Positions 52,745-63,774 of a stretch of 64,000 bases of DNA are shown one piece after another. This DNA is from Crocodylus rhombifer (taxonomy: Eukaryota > Chordata > Crocodylia > Crocodylidae). The number at the start of each line of letters is the position of its first letter. Position 1 is the stretch's first letter. The stretch spans positions 310,001-374,000 of the forward strand of contig JAVSML010000978.1 in assembly GCA_038503035.1 (NCBI GenBank). The letters run 5' to 3'. Below the pieces are notes generated by a model, which was not told the DNA's origin, ran no database searches, and saw nothing but the letters and a program-made list of their open reading frames with translations. The position numbers and the translations under genes are program-made.

Positions 52745-55290
52745 TGTTATTGTGCCTACCAGGAGGAGACCATCATTGCAGCATTGTCTTTCACAGGAGA
52801 AGAAGGAACAAACAAATAAGGAAATGTTCCCATTCAGCCATTGTCTCTTCACTCTCCCAGACAAACATTTTCACCCACAAATTTATCACTCAGCCCTAGT
52901 AACCAACCTTATTTTCCTTCTGGTTTTGGAATATCCCCCACCAAGACCCTCACTTCCCTTCAACCCAGCTCTGTTCTTCCTGATTTGTCCCCAGATTCAA
53001 CTTTTGTCTTCCTCGTTAAGCCAGGACCTCCTCCTTTCACAATCCAGGCTGAAAAACACTTCTTGCTCCTAACTGAGGTCTCCAACTGAAAAGCAGTCCT
53101 TTCCCCCACTGGCTCAGTTAACCTCTCCCCTAGCTCGGAGCTGTTGGCCCTTCCTTTAAACCTTTTCTGGGACCCTGCCATCCATGCCCTAGGCTCATAA
53201 TCTTCATTCAGCTCAGACCCCCCTCCCCCCATCTCCCCTTAACAAGACTCTCCAGCTCAGAACCTCTTTACATTTTATGCTACACACTTTCTTTGGTAAA
53301 TGACCCCCATAATTAGATAAGGCTATTGACCTTTCTAACTCAGAACTATATCACGTGCTTCAGAGCAGGAAATGAAATACAGTTTCTAATCAGAAATCCT
53401 GTGTGTTGCATTTTTATTACATGTTTAAATCATAGCAAAATTTGATCACTTCAAGTTAGTGGGCAAGAAACGCTCATTTTAGAAAACCCCAGGGATATGC
53501 ATTAGGCGGTTTAACAGTAGGATATAAATAAGTGATTTTGGAAATATGTGAGTAGTGTCTGTTTCCATATACTGTTCTTCATATCACTGCTTAATATTCC
53601 TGTCTGGTACTCCTGTCTCTAGAAACAGAGCTTTTCTAGTGGTAACCTCTTTAATTTAGAAACTTAAATCCTGGATTCTCTGGTTGACTAAATTGGCCAG
53701 AGATACCTGCTGGAAAATTCTCTTTGCACGGAGGACGTTCCTGGTGCCAGAAAACTAGTGGAAGTGGCTTTATCACTTGCTGTGCCAGCCATGTCCCAGG
53801 GGAAGGTGAGGTTGTGTCTGGGGCACAGCATGAGCAGAACAGAAGAGAGGGTCGTAGCCAAGTGGAATTCCACTGTGCTCGGCACTCGACTGCTGTGAGG
53901 TCCCTGAGAGGCCTTACACTACTGATGTTGGTTAGGAATAACCTGAAGTTGCTCAGGGGCCAGGAGGCATTTAATCAGGGAGCTATTCATTCTTCCTTGC
54001 TGCTCCCCATATCCAGGCTGTCTGAGATTGAGGCCTGAAGTGTTTTTCTCCAATTATTACAAATCAAAGTAGTGATGGGATATAGAGTTGTGGTTAAACA
54101 GATAGGTTTTTTTATGGCAGGGCTTGTTTTTTTGCATTTGATCTACTTTAATTTGAAAAGGTTGTATGTTTTTGATTATTTACTTCAGTATGGAAAATAA
54201 AACCATTCTTGAATGAACGCAGTCTTAACATCAAGGTATAATTATTTCCAACACATGTAGGTCAGGGCTTATGTTGAGAAATTCTTAGCTATGTTAGTTA
54301 AGGACTATGTTATGCGAAGAATTTCTGTTTCCTAACCAACATGAGCCAACAATTCTCTTTAGCAGGATCATAAAATTAGTGTGACATCTCTCAAAATAGA
54401 AAAGAATAAACACGAACAGACTTTGTCCATCAACCACTCCTGCCTCTCTGAATTTTTTGTCTTTGACAAACTGAACCAGAGTGTTGGAACAAAAGCAAAT
54501 TCTGCCTTTTGTTGTATCAGCCTTCATAGGGAAGAGCCCCTTCCATTTTGAAATTGGGGCAGCAAACCTTCTTAGGTTGTTCTTGAACGTCGACCAAGGT
54601 TTCTGTTTATTCCTTTCAATGACTGAACAACTTGAGAAGGAACACACAGACTTTAAACATTAGGTTCTGCTCAGATGTGTTATTTCTGTGGCTCCAAGAG
54701 GTTTTGTCTGTTTTTACAAATAATCTGTTAATATCTTTTGGGTTTGTTCAGATTTAGCTTAATTCCATAGTGCTGCCACCACCATTTCTTACGGTTTTTA
54801 TATTAACATCAGAGTCCCACAACTTGAGCAGTGATCCCAGCTTTGGTGGGATACTTAACCTCATAACAGCCTTCTTTTGCTGTGTAAAAAAAGGGTGAGA
54901 ACACCATGGGAGAAGGATTTCCTGAAGGCAGAAATTGCATCAGATACCCATGTAGAGCCATCTTGGAGGACTGAATAGCAATTATTGGCCCCAGCTGTTT
55001 GTGTTCATTGTTTCCCATCGTAAAAGGGCAGAACATCATTTTCACTGGGCAGTGGCAGATCCAGTGATATTTAATCATACCAACATCTTTTCTCTTATCT
55101 GCCTCTCTATTCTACATGTCCCCAGTGACTCTGATATCAGATTCTAACAGATCAGGCATTCTTGTTTTCAATTCTCCATTGGAAAAAATATCAGCAGGCC
55201 TCGGGTATACAGTGCCTAGAAAAATAGATTTGATACACCCAATTGCCTATTTACAGTAGTTGTAATTTCTTCTAGTAAGATTATCTGAGG
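52745..55290. other. Unassigned DNA, about 2.5 kb
   Basis: No transposon ends found. A 117-codon minus-strand frame at 54294-54647 is free of stops, but I do not recognise it, and nothing around it resembles splice sites or a second exon. Confidence 0.5.
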
Positions 55291-55292
55291 TA

Positions 55293-55570
55293 GAATCATA
55301 GAAAATTAGGGTTGGAAGGGACCTCGGGAGGTCATCTACTCCCACCCTCTGTTCTAAGCAGGACCATCCTCAACTAGATCACCCCAATCAAGGCTTTGTT
55401 TAGCTGAGTCTTAAAAACCTCCAAGGATGGAGATTCCACCACCTAGGTAACCTGCTCCATTGCTTTATTGACTTCCTAGTGAAAGAGTTTTTCCTAATAT
55501 CTAACCTAAACTTCCCCTACTGCAACTTATGACCTTTGCTCCTAGTTCTGTCATCTGCCACCACTGACAA
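55293..55570 (-). mobile_element. CR1 LINE 3' end, first of two in tandem
   Basis: The tail complement AATCATAGAAAATTAGGG is followed by 'ttggaagggacctcgggagg', 'ctctgttctaagcaggaccatcc', 'ccaaggatggagattccacc' and 'gagtttttcctaatatctaacc'. It ends abruptly at CTGCCACCACTGACA, where a second tail begins in the same direction. Confidence 0.88.
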
Positions 55571-55884
55571 TCATAGAAAATTAGGGTTGGTCATCTAGTC
55601 CAACCCTCTGCTCTAAGCAGGACCATCCCCAGCTAGATCATTCCAGCCAGGACTTTGTCGAGCCAGGCCTTAAATACCTCCAAGGATGGAGATTTCACCA
55701 TTTCTCTAGCTCTTTCCTCTTTGGAACCACCCTTCAAGTAATTAAAGGCTGCTATTAAATCCACTCCCCCAGCCTTCTCTTCTCCAGACTAGATAAGCCC
55801 ACTTCCCTCAGCTTTTCCTTGTAAGTCATGTACCTCAGCATAACTATTTTCATTGCCCTCCAGTGGAATCTCTCCAATTTGGAG
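55571..55884 (-). mobile_element. CR1 LINE 3' end, second of two in tandem, with internal deletion
   Basis: It starts with the same tail complement ATCATAGAAAATTAGGG and runs 'ctctgctctaagcaggaccatcc', 'ccaaggatggagatttcacc'. It then skips the segment present in its neighbour and continues with 'cctctttggaaccacccttcaag', 'cttctcttctccagactaga' and 'ttgccctccagtggaatctctcc'. The missing part equals roughly what the first copy holds from 55440 to 55565. It runs into a hAT-like element at about 55885. Confidence 0.85.
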
Positions 55885-56100
55885 AGACCAATCTTTTTTG
55901 GCAGGCATGCCACAAATTAGCCTTGCATCCTCCCTCAGTGCCACTCCAATCCCCTTCTCCTGCCTGCTCTGCTGCTCTGCTTTCTGCTTCTTGCCCTGCC
56001 TGCCACTGTGCTGCCTGCCCCTTTCCTAGTCTACAATGTGCCACACACAGAGGCTGCCCACCCCACTTGTGGTACACATGCCACAGGTTGGCCAGCCCTG
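55885..56100. mobile_element. Probable hAT-type element inserted in CR1
   Basis: The right end, read as complement, is CAGGGCTGGCCAACCTGTGG, a standard hAT terminus of the 'GGCCAACC' kind. The left side has CCAATCTTTTTTGGCAGGCA, a decayed match. Possible flanking octamers ATTTGGAG and ATTTAAGA agree only in their first four bases, so the left boundary is uncertain. A C/T/G-rich CTGCC-type centre has no coding content. Confidence 0.5.
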
Positions 56101-56109
56101 ATTTAAGAT

Positions 56110-56820
56110 AAATAAGGATATTAATCTAAGATGAACACAGGTATTATGTAATGCCCAGGAAATTATGGGTATTTCAGGTCAAGGAACCATAATTCCCTTT
56201 TCTTCATTCCAAAGGTTTGACCCTTTTTTAAAAATCCAATTATTTGTTGCAGTTTTTTCTCTTGACCATCAGCTAGGATCCTGCACAGGGTCCGTGGGGT
56301 TCTTATTTCTGTTTTTATATGTGGGGCATGTGACCCTTATGTTTTTGGAACTTAAATGATTCTTACAACAGCAATTGGGGATGCAATGAAGATTATATAG
56401 GACTTATCAAGAAGATGAAGCAGATGATGCTGACAAAGTATGAAAGTCACAGGCTGTTGTAGGCATTCTCTGACCAGCTGTACATGATGCAGTAGTGCTT
56501 CTGGGCCAAATAAATAATTGCTGAGCAGTCACTATAATGGAAATCTAAGTGATCAATGGTTGCTGGAGACATTTTGAATGAGGAACAACACATTCCTGGA
56601 ATTGTGTGCAAAGCTGGTCCCACCAACCCCTCCAGCACAGAGAGAACAGTGGAAAAGTGAGTAATCATAATTTGGAAAGTTGTAATCCCAGCCTGCTGCT
56701 GGTCAGTGAACAGTTTGTTTAGGTTGGAAAATACCCAGTGGGAACTGTCATCATCCAAGTGTTCAAGGCCATTAATGTATTTTGGTGTATGGGATTATGA
56801 CTCTGAGCTTAGTTCAGGGA
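56110..56820. other. Unassigned DNA
   Basis: Nothing recognised. Confidence 0.5.
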
Positions 56821-56828
56821 ATATAGAG

Positions 56829-57228
56829 TAGTGGTGCTCAACCTTTGTGTCCTGTGACCAGATGGGCACTCCCCAGTTTGTCCACTGGGCCAGAATCAAC
56901 TGATGGGCCGACCCCCATGTACAGGGCAGGTGCAGAAGGGCCTGATCCAGCCATGAGGAGGTGGGGGTGTGGGGAGTCGGGGGCAGCCTGGCCCCAGTGC
57001 AGCCATTCACAGGGCTCAGCCCCGTTCCAGCTGTGCATGGAGAAGGAGGTGTGGTCCAGCCCCAATTTAGCCATGCAGGGAGAAAGGGGCATGGCTTGGC
57101 CCTGATCCAGCCCCATGTGGGGGAAGGAGGTATGGCCCATCCTTCATCTGGTTGAATGGAGATTTGGAATTTGTCAGCAGAAGAGGGCTGGCAGCATTTG
57201 GCCTGTGGGCAGGGTGTTGAGCACCCCA
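56829..57228. mobile_element. Non-autonomous hAT-type element, 400 bp
   Basis: The left end TAGTGGTGCTCAACC and the complement of the right end TGGGGTGCTCAACACC are inverted termini. The flanks ATATAGAG (56821-56828) and ATGTAGGG (57229-57236) agree at 6 of 8 bases. The interior is GC-rich with recurring GGCCTGATCCAGCC, GGCCCCAGTGCAGCC and GGCCCTGATCCAGCC words about 80 bp apart. These are decayed tandem units. Confidence 0.72.
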
Positions 57229-57236
57229 ATGTAGGG

Positions 57237-60200
57237 GATCTTGAGGGAAAGGCTTTCATCCACTGTGGTGGGGCAATGCATACAGTACGAATCCTAATTC
57301 TGGCTACCCCCAATTTGTCTTAAAGTACATATGGAAAATTTTACTTTTCCATGGTTTTATATGCTGTAGTGGATGATGAGGGATATTTCATTGACATTAA
57401 GGTTGGTTGGTTTGCGAAAGTACATGAGTCTTGCATCTTCAAGAACACAGCACTTTTCCAGATAGTTGATTCATGTTGATTTGCTTGAGAGTCCAGTAGT
57501 ATTTCTGGGAATCTGGCTCACTCTTCATTTTCAGTGTTCATGAAGTTGTACATTGGACCTCTGAACATGGACAGGATAATCGCAGAAGTGCTTTGAATTT
57601 TGCTAGACTTATAGTTCATTGGTACTGCCTCATGACTAGGCTGGTCTCTGCCAGGCAAGTAGTCTGACTGGTATTCTGGCATATTATTTGCCAGTTGAAC
57701 TTTACCAGCAGGGTAGCAGGGGAAAGTGGATAAATTGCTGATTTTGAAAAGCCAGGACAGTAATTAGAGCCCACGGAAGAGCTGTTTGACTGAGGGAGGC
57801 ATTAAAAGATCACTTCAGTGGTGTACTTTTATTGTGTATGTGGTTTGAGTATTGAACTTAAAAAAATTCAAGTAACTATTATAAATTCCTTGGGAGGAAG
57901 GGCTGAGCAGTGCTGCGGTATGTATCATTCTGAATCTAACATGTGAATGAAGACAAGGAATAACATTGAATCATCCAGTGCAAATAAAGAAAGGAGCAGC
58001 ACCCCTTATGGAAAGGGTAGTTGTCCCTTATAAAAGTGACAGTTACTTGTGGTACTTGTATTAAAGGCTTCTGTATTTAAAGTCACAGGTATGGGGTAGA
58101 CTGAGCAAGAACGTTGGCTGCTGTGTGTATACCTTTTCTCAGGAGTGGTGCATAGCTCTGTGAATATTAAAGTTTTCCTGTGATACAAGGACCATTTGAG
58201 AGGCTTTGGGTGTTTTACTCCATATTTGTAGGTAGCATTTGTTTTTTGCCTAAGGAAGCTGATGAAGTCCTTTTGCATCTCTGTGTCTGTGTCTTGTGAA
58301 ACCCACTGTGCTTTCACACCTGTCCCTCTACAATCTGTCTAGCACAAGGGCCCTCCAATCCGTAGCTTTTTGGACACTAGCCTCTGTGAAGCAAAGAAGC
58401 TCCATGAGCACTTGCTCATTTATACAAGTCTTTCAGGTTTTCAGAGATTGCATGTCTGGAGGTCACTTAAGCTGAGGTGGTTGCTATTGAAAAAAGAAGC
58501 ATGAGACCTCCTCCACAGTTTTCCCATAAAGATCTTTTGGGAACACTCAGAGAAGCTGACTAATTTTGGGACTGCCTTGCAGCCTCAGGCAGAGCAGGTT
58601 GCATGGTGCTCTTGAAATCTTATAGTTGTAAGTCAAGGGAACCTGTGGGAAGGGATCCCCAAGTATGAATACAGTAACAATGCAACACATTTGCTAAACA
58701 TATTACCAGCAGTATTGGCGATGGCTGACACATTGCTCCTGATGGTGAAAAGGCTCAGAAAAGGCAGATGCTGCAGGCAGCTTGGGTACCCTGACCTGCT
58801 TGCTGCTCAGCTCTTTACAGCACTGATACAATGGAGATCAGCTTAGTGGATGAGAGACTGTGTAGGAAAATGTTGTTGAGGTTGCACCTGAGGATAAAAG
58901 GGGCATCTATGTACAGGGCGAGATACCATAGAGGGTGCAAACAGAAGAGCAGCTCTCCCTTGCACCTCATAGCACTTTGAAGGAAGTGCTCTGAGTTGCA
59001 ACGATCCCCTGGACCCAACAGAATTTTGCTGTTGGGTTTCGGGAGCTGCGATTGCAGCTGCTTGCTGTAAGCCTGCAGCCTGGTCTCTGTAGCAATGCTA
59101 CTCACTCCTCCCAGCCCGGATGCTTTTGTCAGAATGGGAGTGGGGAAAGATTGCAGAGGGAGCTCATTCTTGGGTTCCCCATCTGGCTCTGGAGGGTGAG
59201 GCGGGTGGACTGAAGCACCCCCACCTCAGGGGCGCTCCAATCCACCCACCCCACCCTCTAGTGGGGGCTGAAAAAATCCCAGACTGAACTCCCTCTGCTT
59301 CTTTTCCCCCTTCCCATTCTGAAAACTGACAGGCTGGGAGCTCCACAGATGCAAGTTGCAGAATGCGCTTTGTTTTGGGGAGTGTTCATCTGAACCTTCA
59401 TGTAATGAAGGTTCAGATTTTCACAGGATCAGGCCCTTTTAAAGTGGTCTGCATCCATGCACTTCTGTTTGGGCACAGCTGCAGTCTGCTTTCTGCGGCC
59501 AGATCAGGTGAAAACTGTCACTTCTGTCTATGTCCAGAAAGAATAAAGATTACCCCTCCACCTAGCATCAAAATCAAAAGTAATCCTTTTTGCACAATGA
59601 GATTGTTATTAGATTTCCTCCCCGTTTTCTGCCTCCCCCCCCACCAACTTCATGGTTCTACCAAAGGTGACTGCCTATATTTTGGTTTCTCAGAGACTGT
59701 GATCTCCTGACCTACCCACTTCTGATCCCCTGACTCTGACTGGAACCCCTTTTGTTTGTTCTAGACGTCTGGGTCATGATCCTCTAGAGTCAAGTCCCAA
59801 CCATCTGTGTCCAAGTTGTACACTTGATATATCCTGGCATTATGCCCACAGCAACACTATGTGCTGGGGTTTATTTTGGTTTAGTATGTGGGTGTCCTTG
59901 GGTGACAGGAAATCTGAATTTTGGAGAAGTACATCAAATTTGAGTGGGGACACAAACTTGTGTCAACAAAAGTCAGCTTCTGTTGATAATACTTCTTGCT
60001 GTGGAACAGGCTTTCAATATTTCAGTTCCCAAATGATCCTGGGGCTTTTAAATAAATTTCTATCTATGATTGAGAGCTCTTCCTTAAACTGATAACATGG
60101 GCTAGGATTATGTTTTCCCAGCCAACCTATACAATAGCTTGAATTGCTTTTTGGAGGATCTTCTCCTCAGCAGTAAGTGTCAATCACAGTCTACCATCTG

Positions 60201-60765
60201 ACACGAGCAAGGTTTTTCATAATCAGACTGACACGTACTATTTAGCTCTTGACTTTGCACCATAGTCCTTTTCATCAAATTATCTAGATACTGTGTCTGG
60301 AGATACTGGCCTTATTTCATTAGCACAAAACATGTCTATATTGCTTTATAAATATATAAAACATATCTATATTTAAAGTAGGTTAGTGTTAGCTGAAACT
60401 GACTGTAGGCTGACTTGGGCTTTTGTCAGAGGCCTGGCTAGTGTTTTCCCCTCAAGAATAAAGATTTCATTTTTCAGCTACAAAAATGATTCATAAAGAT
60501 CTCTCTCTCACACCCCATGTTGGTACTATTAAAACTGTAATATTTTTTCCCAGTGTATTTCCTCATACATTTAATATATATAAAACTTTAGTAGGGCTAA
60601 GGTCATGACAGAAAGCTCTGTGCTTTGTCCCTTTACCATTGAAAACCTGTGGCTTTGCTTTCATTGCTAATAACTCTATTCGAAATACACTTGCTTGTGC
60701 ACTATTATCCAACTTAAAATTATTAAACATCCCATTTGCTTCCAGGTTGATAGTCCAGTTTCTCT
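57237..60765. other. Unassigned DNA, about 3.5 kb
   Basis: No element ends were found with confidence. Two small features are a perfect 13-bp inverted repeat at 59388-59418 and a GC-rich patch at 59195-59290. Short CTCCTGAC phrases at 59700-59770 resemble those at 22925-23460. Confidence 0.5.
59388..59418. repeat. Perfect 13-bp inverted repeat with 5-base loop
   Basis: ATCTGAACCTTCA, loop TGTAA, TGAAGGTTCAGAT. No T-run follows and no gene is near, so it is not a bacterial-type terminator. It may be the centre of a decayed foldback element. Confidence 0.8.
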
Positions 60766-60769
60766 TCTG

Positions 60770-61372
60770 CTGCCACAGTCATCATCTTTGGCAATCCCTT
60801 GCAGGTAAGGATGATTGTCTTCCATGGATGTGTTATCTGTGAGTCCAAAGATGGCTGATGAGGCTGATATGGAATTGATGGACTCTTTTGCAACTTGGTC
60901 ACATGTTTCTGTGTGGAGTGAGTGACTCTGGATTTTTGATTTGGTCCATGACACACTGTTTCTTCTGCTCCTCTTTTCTGTCTCCTGTTGTCATCATAGG
61001 GTTTTAAGTTACTAAAATCCTTGCAGCAGACTTTGCCTCCATTTGGGTGGTCCTAGGCAATAGTCTCCCAGGAATTGATGTCAATGTTACATTTTTTCAA
61101 GTTGGCCTTAAGGATATCCTTGAAGCGCTTTCTCTACCCTCCTCTTGAGTGCGCACCATGATCGAACTGAGAAAATAAAACTTGCTTTGAGAGTCTGGTG
61201 TCAGACATCTGGATGACGTGGCTGGGCCAGTGAAGTTGATATCAGATGATATTGCCACAGTATTTATTGATGTGTCATATGATGCTCATGTGAAGAACTA
61301 ATCTGACCTAGTAAGGCCACTGTCATTCTCTTAGTCTGTTCCATGCATGATCCTGGTGCTTGCAAACTCTTG
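60770..61372 (-). mobile_element. Non-LTR retrotransposon ORF2 C-terminal fragment
   Basis: On the minus strand from about 61230 it reads SHVIQMSDTRLSKQVLFSQ, then SRGG, stop, RKRFKDILKANLKKCNID and INSWETIA, followed by TCDQVAKESINSI and HPYLQGIAKDDD. The order 'GHV.RM.D.RLPKQ..', 'G.R..G.Q.KR.KD.LK..LK.C.I....WE..A' and a decayed C..C zinc-finger-like end is found at the C-terminus of many animal non-LTR reverse transcriptases. It differs from CR1 and L2. The solo LTR starts at 61373, cutting its upstream side, and several stops show it is dead. The precise clade is not determined. Confidence 0.65.
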
Positions 61373-61526
61373 TGTAACCTGGGTACACCCAAGGGTGTGC
61401 CCTATTCTCAATTGAATGGGATGGCTAGGCAGGAGGAGGTGTTGTGAGAGGGATGCCAGAATTTCAAGCAGATCCCTCTTTCCTCTATAGAGTTAGCCCA
61501 AGCCCAAAGTTCTTAACAATATACAA

Positions 61527-61532
61527 TTTATT
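61527..61532 (-). terminator. Polyadenylation signal of LTR copy 2
   Basis: AATAAA on the minus strand, in the AT-rich part about 155 bp before the 3' edge of the LTR. Copy 1 has only a decayed ATAATTGTATATT at the matching place. Confidence 0.5.
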
Positions 61533-62760
61533 AAGTTATAATATACATAAAACTAAACATCATATACATATATTTACACAGTGAACACTAACCAGTAACC
61601 AAGGTCAAACCCTAAATAACACTATGTACAACATTTCAATTACAAAACATAAGGCACAAACATGAACAATCTTAATAACAACTATTCCTTAATACAGTCC
61701 CTGACCCATGGCAAGAGATAATCTCCTTCTTCCAATGGGGTCCCTTGGTGGTGTCCAGGAAGCACCAGGGGCCCCTCCTCTTAGGGCCATGACTAGGCGG
61801 GGGACTGCTCACCCAGCCCCTTCTCTAGGTTTGCCCACCCCAAATGTCTTTCCCCTGTGGGACCCAAGGGCCCAGTGACTCATGCTCCCTCAGGCAGCAG
61901 TGGTCAGGATGCAGCTTGATGGGGTCTCTTCTGCTGGAGTTTCTCCAGGCCTCTACTGTGCCACTGGGCTCCTCCCCACCCTGTGCCCCACTCTGGGCAC
62001 TGAGGGCTCAACTCCTCTCAGCTGCTGCAGCACTGCTGCTGGGCCTCATGCTACAGCATTGCCATTTCCCTGTGCCCTGGCTCGGCACTGAGGGCTCTCT
62101 TAGCACAGACCAGACCATTCAGGCTTTGGATGGCTGTCCTCTCACTGGGTGGGTAACCCAAGCAGCCTCTGCTGCTCCCTGGCTTCCAAGGTTTGGGCTC
62201 GTGTGCTGTCCTGCTCACCGTGGGACTTGGCCGCTTGCTGGGAGATGGGGCCTGAGCCGCCTCACTGCTACCTCAAGGCCTTTACTCCGTGCACTGCCCC
62301 GTGCACTGTGTGGCCTGCTGGCCCTTCTGGGGTTGCAGGCTCAAGCTGTCACTTGTGGCTCCCAAAGCCTGGGCTCTGTGCACTGAAGCACACACCATGA
62401 TGGGCCCGAGCAGTCTCACATTGCTCCCAGGGACAGGTTTCCGCGCACTGTGCCTGTGCACTGTCAACAGCCTGAGTGGTCTCACACCGCTCCCAAGGCT
62501 GCTCCTCCAGTGGCAGCTTCAGGAACCTTGGGCCTATTGCCTGCTGGGGGAGAGCTCCCCAGCTTTTCTTCGCTCTGCTTTTTTTGAGTCCCTCACTGCA
62601 TCTGACCATCATGCTGGGCATGTAGCTCCTTTTATGTGCTCCAGGACTCCCCCCTGAAGTCTTCTGGACCTGACAGTTTACAGTCTTCAATCAGGTCCAG
62701 GGGAGCTCTTCTCCCTGTCCTCCGGAAAGAGGCGTAACTTTATTTCTCCTGCTGCCTCCT

Positions 62761-62785
62761 GATTGGTGGATGGGCTTCACCAATC
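62761..62785. promoter_or_regulatory. Opposed CCAAT-box hairpin in LTR copy 2
   Basis: GATTGGTGGA and TCACCAATC facing each other with a 6-base spacer; one mismatch in the arms. It lies about 126 bp upstream (minus-strand sense) of the TATA-like box, as in copies 1 and 3. Confidence 0.6.
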
Positions 62786-62852
62786 AAAACAGCAGGATCT
62801 CAAGGCTGGGATTCAACAACCCAAGCTCTGAAAGGTGAGCCTGCTACACTTG

Positions 62853-63335
62853 CAAAGCGATGTGATTTGTTGTGCTGCTTTCATCCTTTCCCACATGTGG
62901 GACATTGTTTTGACTTGTGTTGTTGCTACAGCATTTGCAATTTTGTGTGTTGCTTTTGTTGAACGATGAGCTTCATGTACTTTTCTGTCTCTGATCTGAA
63001 TTCTTATAGTATTTTGGAATCTGTATCATATCCACAGTATCCGAACACTATCTACTCTCCACAAACAACCCAGACTAGGAATATTGCCTGGCAAATTCCA
63101 AATGCTGTCAAGGGTTATTTCTACATATTTTCTATAGTTTCTGTCTGACTCTTTTATTGTAGATTGCAGTCACAATCTCTTATCAGGCATCAGTGTCTCA
63201 GAATTGAAGACTGGCTCTTGAGCTTTAGATCAATCACAAACTCTTTCATAGTTGAATTGTCTTTGTGTACTCTGTGTTTAAAAGCTTCTCTCTCATTTGC
63301 TTAGTCTTTTTCTGTGGAATGCAATGCTTCTTGTA
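62853..63335. other. Unassigned DNA between two LTR copies
   Basis: The sequence right of the LTR could be upstream LINE sequence belonging with 60770-61372, but no RT motif is readable. Nothing else recognised. Confidence 0.45.
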
Positions 63336-63337
63336 TT

Positions 63338-63710
63338 TATGGGGGACTTACCAGGGCAGCCTGGCTTGAAATGGGCTCAGAAAATCTTCTTTTTGATTGG
63401 TGGAGCCCATCCACCAATCAGGTAAGGGCTGGGTGGGGCTGGCCCTACCCCTCACACAGAGCAGAGGCAAAGAGCCTGATTGAAGCTCTGACTGAAGCCT
63501 GCATTCTGCAGGTCTGGCAAGCCTTTGGAGACAGAGCCTCCAGAGTGAATAAAAGGCACTGTGTGCCCAGTGCACGAAACATGCGGTGAGGGATTTAAGA
63601 AGAGTGGAGCTGAGAAGCTGGGGAGAGCTGCTCCAGTGGACAATAGCCCCAGACTCCTGAACATGCCACTAGAGGAGCCACCACTGGAGCCTGGCTCTGG
63701 GAGCAGGGAG
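63338..63710 (+). mobile_element. LTR family L1.4, copy 3, partial
   Basis: It matches the first 370 bp of copies 1 and 2: GACTTACC..GGGCAGCC, CTCAGAAAATCTTC, the hairpin at 63395-63419, GCCTGATTGAAG, AGTGAATAAAAGGCAC, then GTGCCCAG and GCGGTGAGGGAT..AAGAAGAG. Similarity stops near 63710 at an (AT)n patch. The expected AT-rich 3' half is absent from the rest of the window, so it is truncated or interrupted. The left end is decayed and no duplication can be judged. Confidence 0.75.
63395..63419. promoter_or_regulatory. Opposed CCAAT-box hairpin in LTR copy 3
   Basis: Perfect 10-bp arms GATTGGTGGA / TCCACCAATC with a 5-base spacer, identical in arm sequence to copy 1. The TATA-like AATAAAAG follows at 63548. 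Confidence 0.65.
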
Positions 63711-63774
63711 AGCCAGATATATATATCTATATCAAGAGAGAGACTTACTAGCCAATTGCCCATCAAGAATGACT

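Larger units (their letters stand above)
61373..62848 (-). mobile_element. Solo LTR, family L1.4, copy 2 (1476 bp)
   Basis: Read on the minus strand it starts TGTAGCAGGCTCACC (62848) and ends CCCAGGTTACA (61373). Exact 4-bp duplications CTTG flank it on the plus strand (61369-61372 and 62849-62852). It aligns with copy 1 along its length. Order on the minus strand: CCAAT hairpin (62785-62761), TATA-like ATAAAAGG (62635-62628), a GC-rich leader of about 0.8 kb, an AT-rich part with TGTGCCTTATG, an AATAAA signal at 61532-61527, and the CCCTCTCACAACACC end block. TATA-to-AATAAA distance is about 1.1 kb, so the transcribed repeat region would be very long. It is inserted beside or into the LINE fragment at 60770-61372. 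Confidence 0.87.

Noticed and set aside
54294..54647. 117-codon minus-strand frame
   Set aside because: No domain, no recognisable splice context and no neighbouring exon; length within chance for 64 kb of AT-moderate DNA.
59388..59418. Rho-independent-type terminator hairpin
   Set aside because: Vertebrate DNA, no T-run and no upstream gene; listed only as an inverted repeat.
61844..62386. 180-codon open frame on the plus strand
   Set aside because: Antisense to the GC-rich leader of LTR copy 2; Leu/Ala/Cys-rich, no motif.
62349..62690. 113-codon minus-strand frame with relatives in LTR copy 3 (GLKKSRAKKSWG / GFKKSGAEKLG)
   Set aside because: The similarity is explained by DNA-level homology of the LTR leader; the frame is not kept in copy 1, so there is no evidence of a protein.
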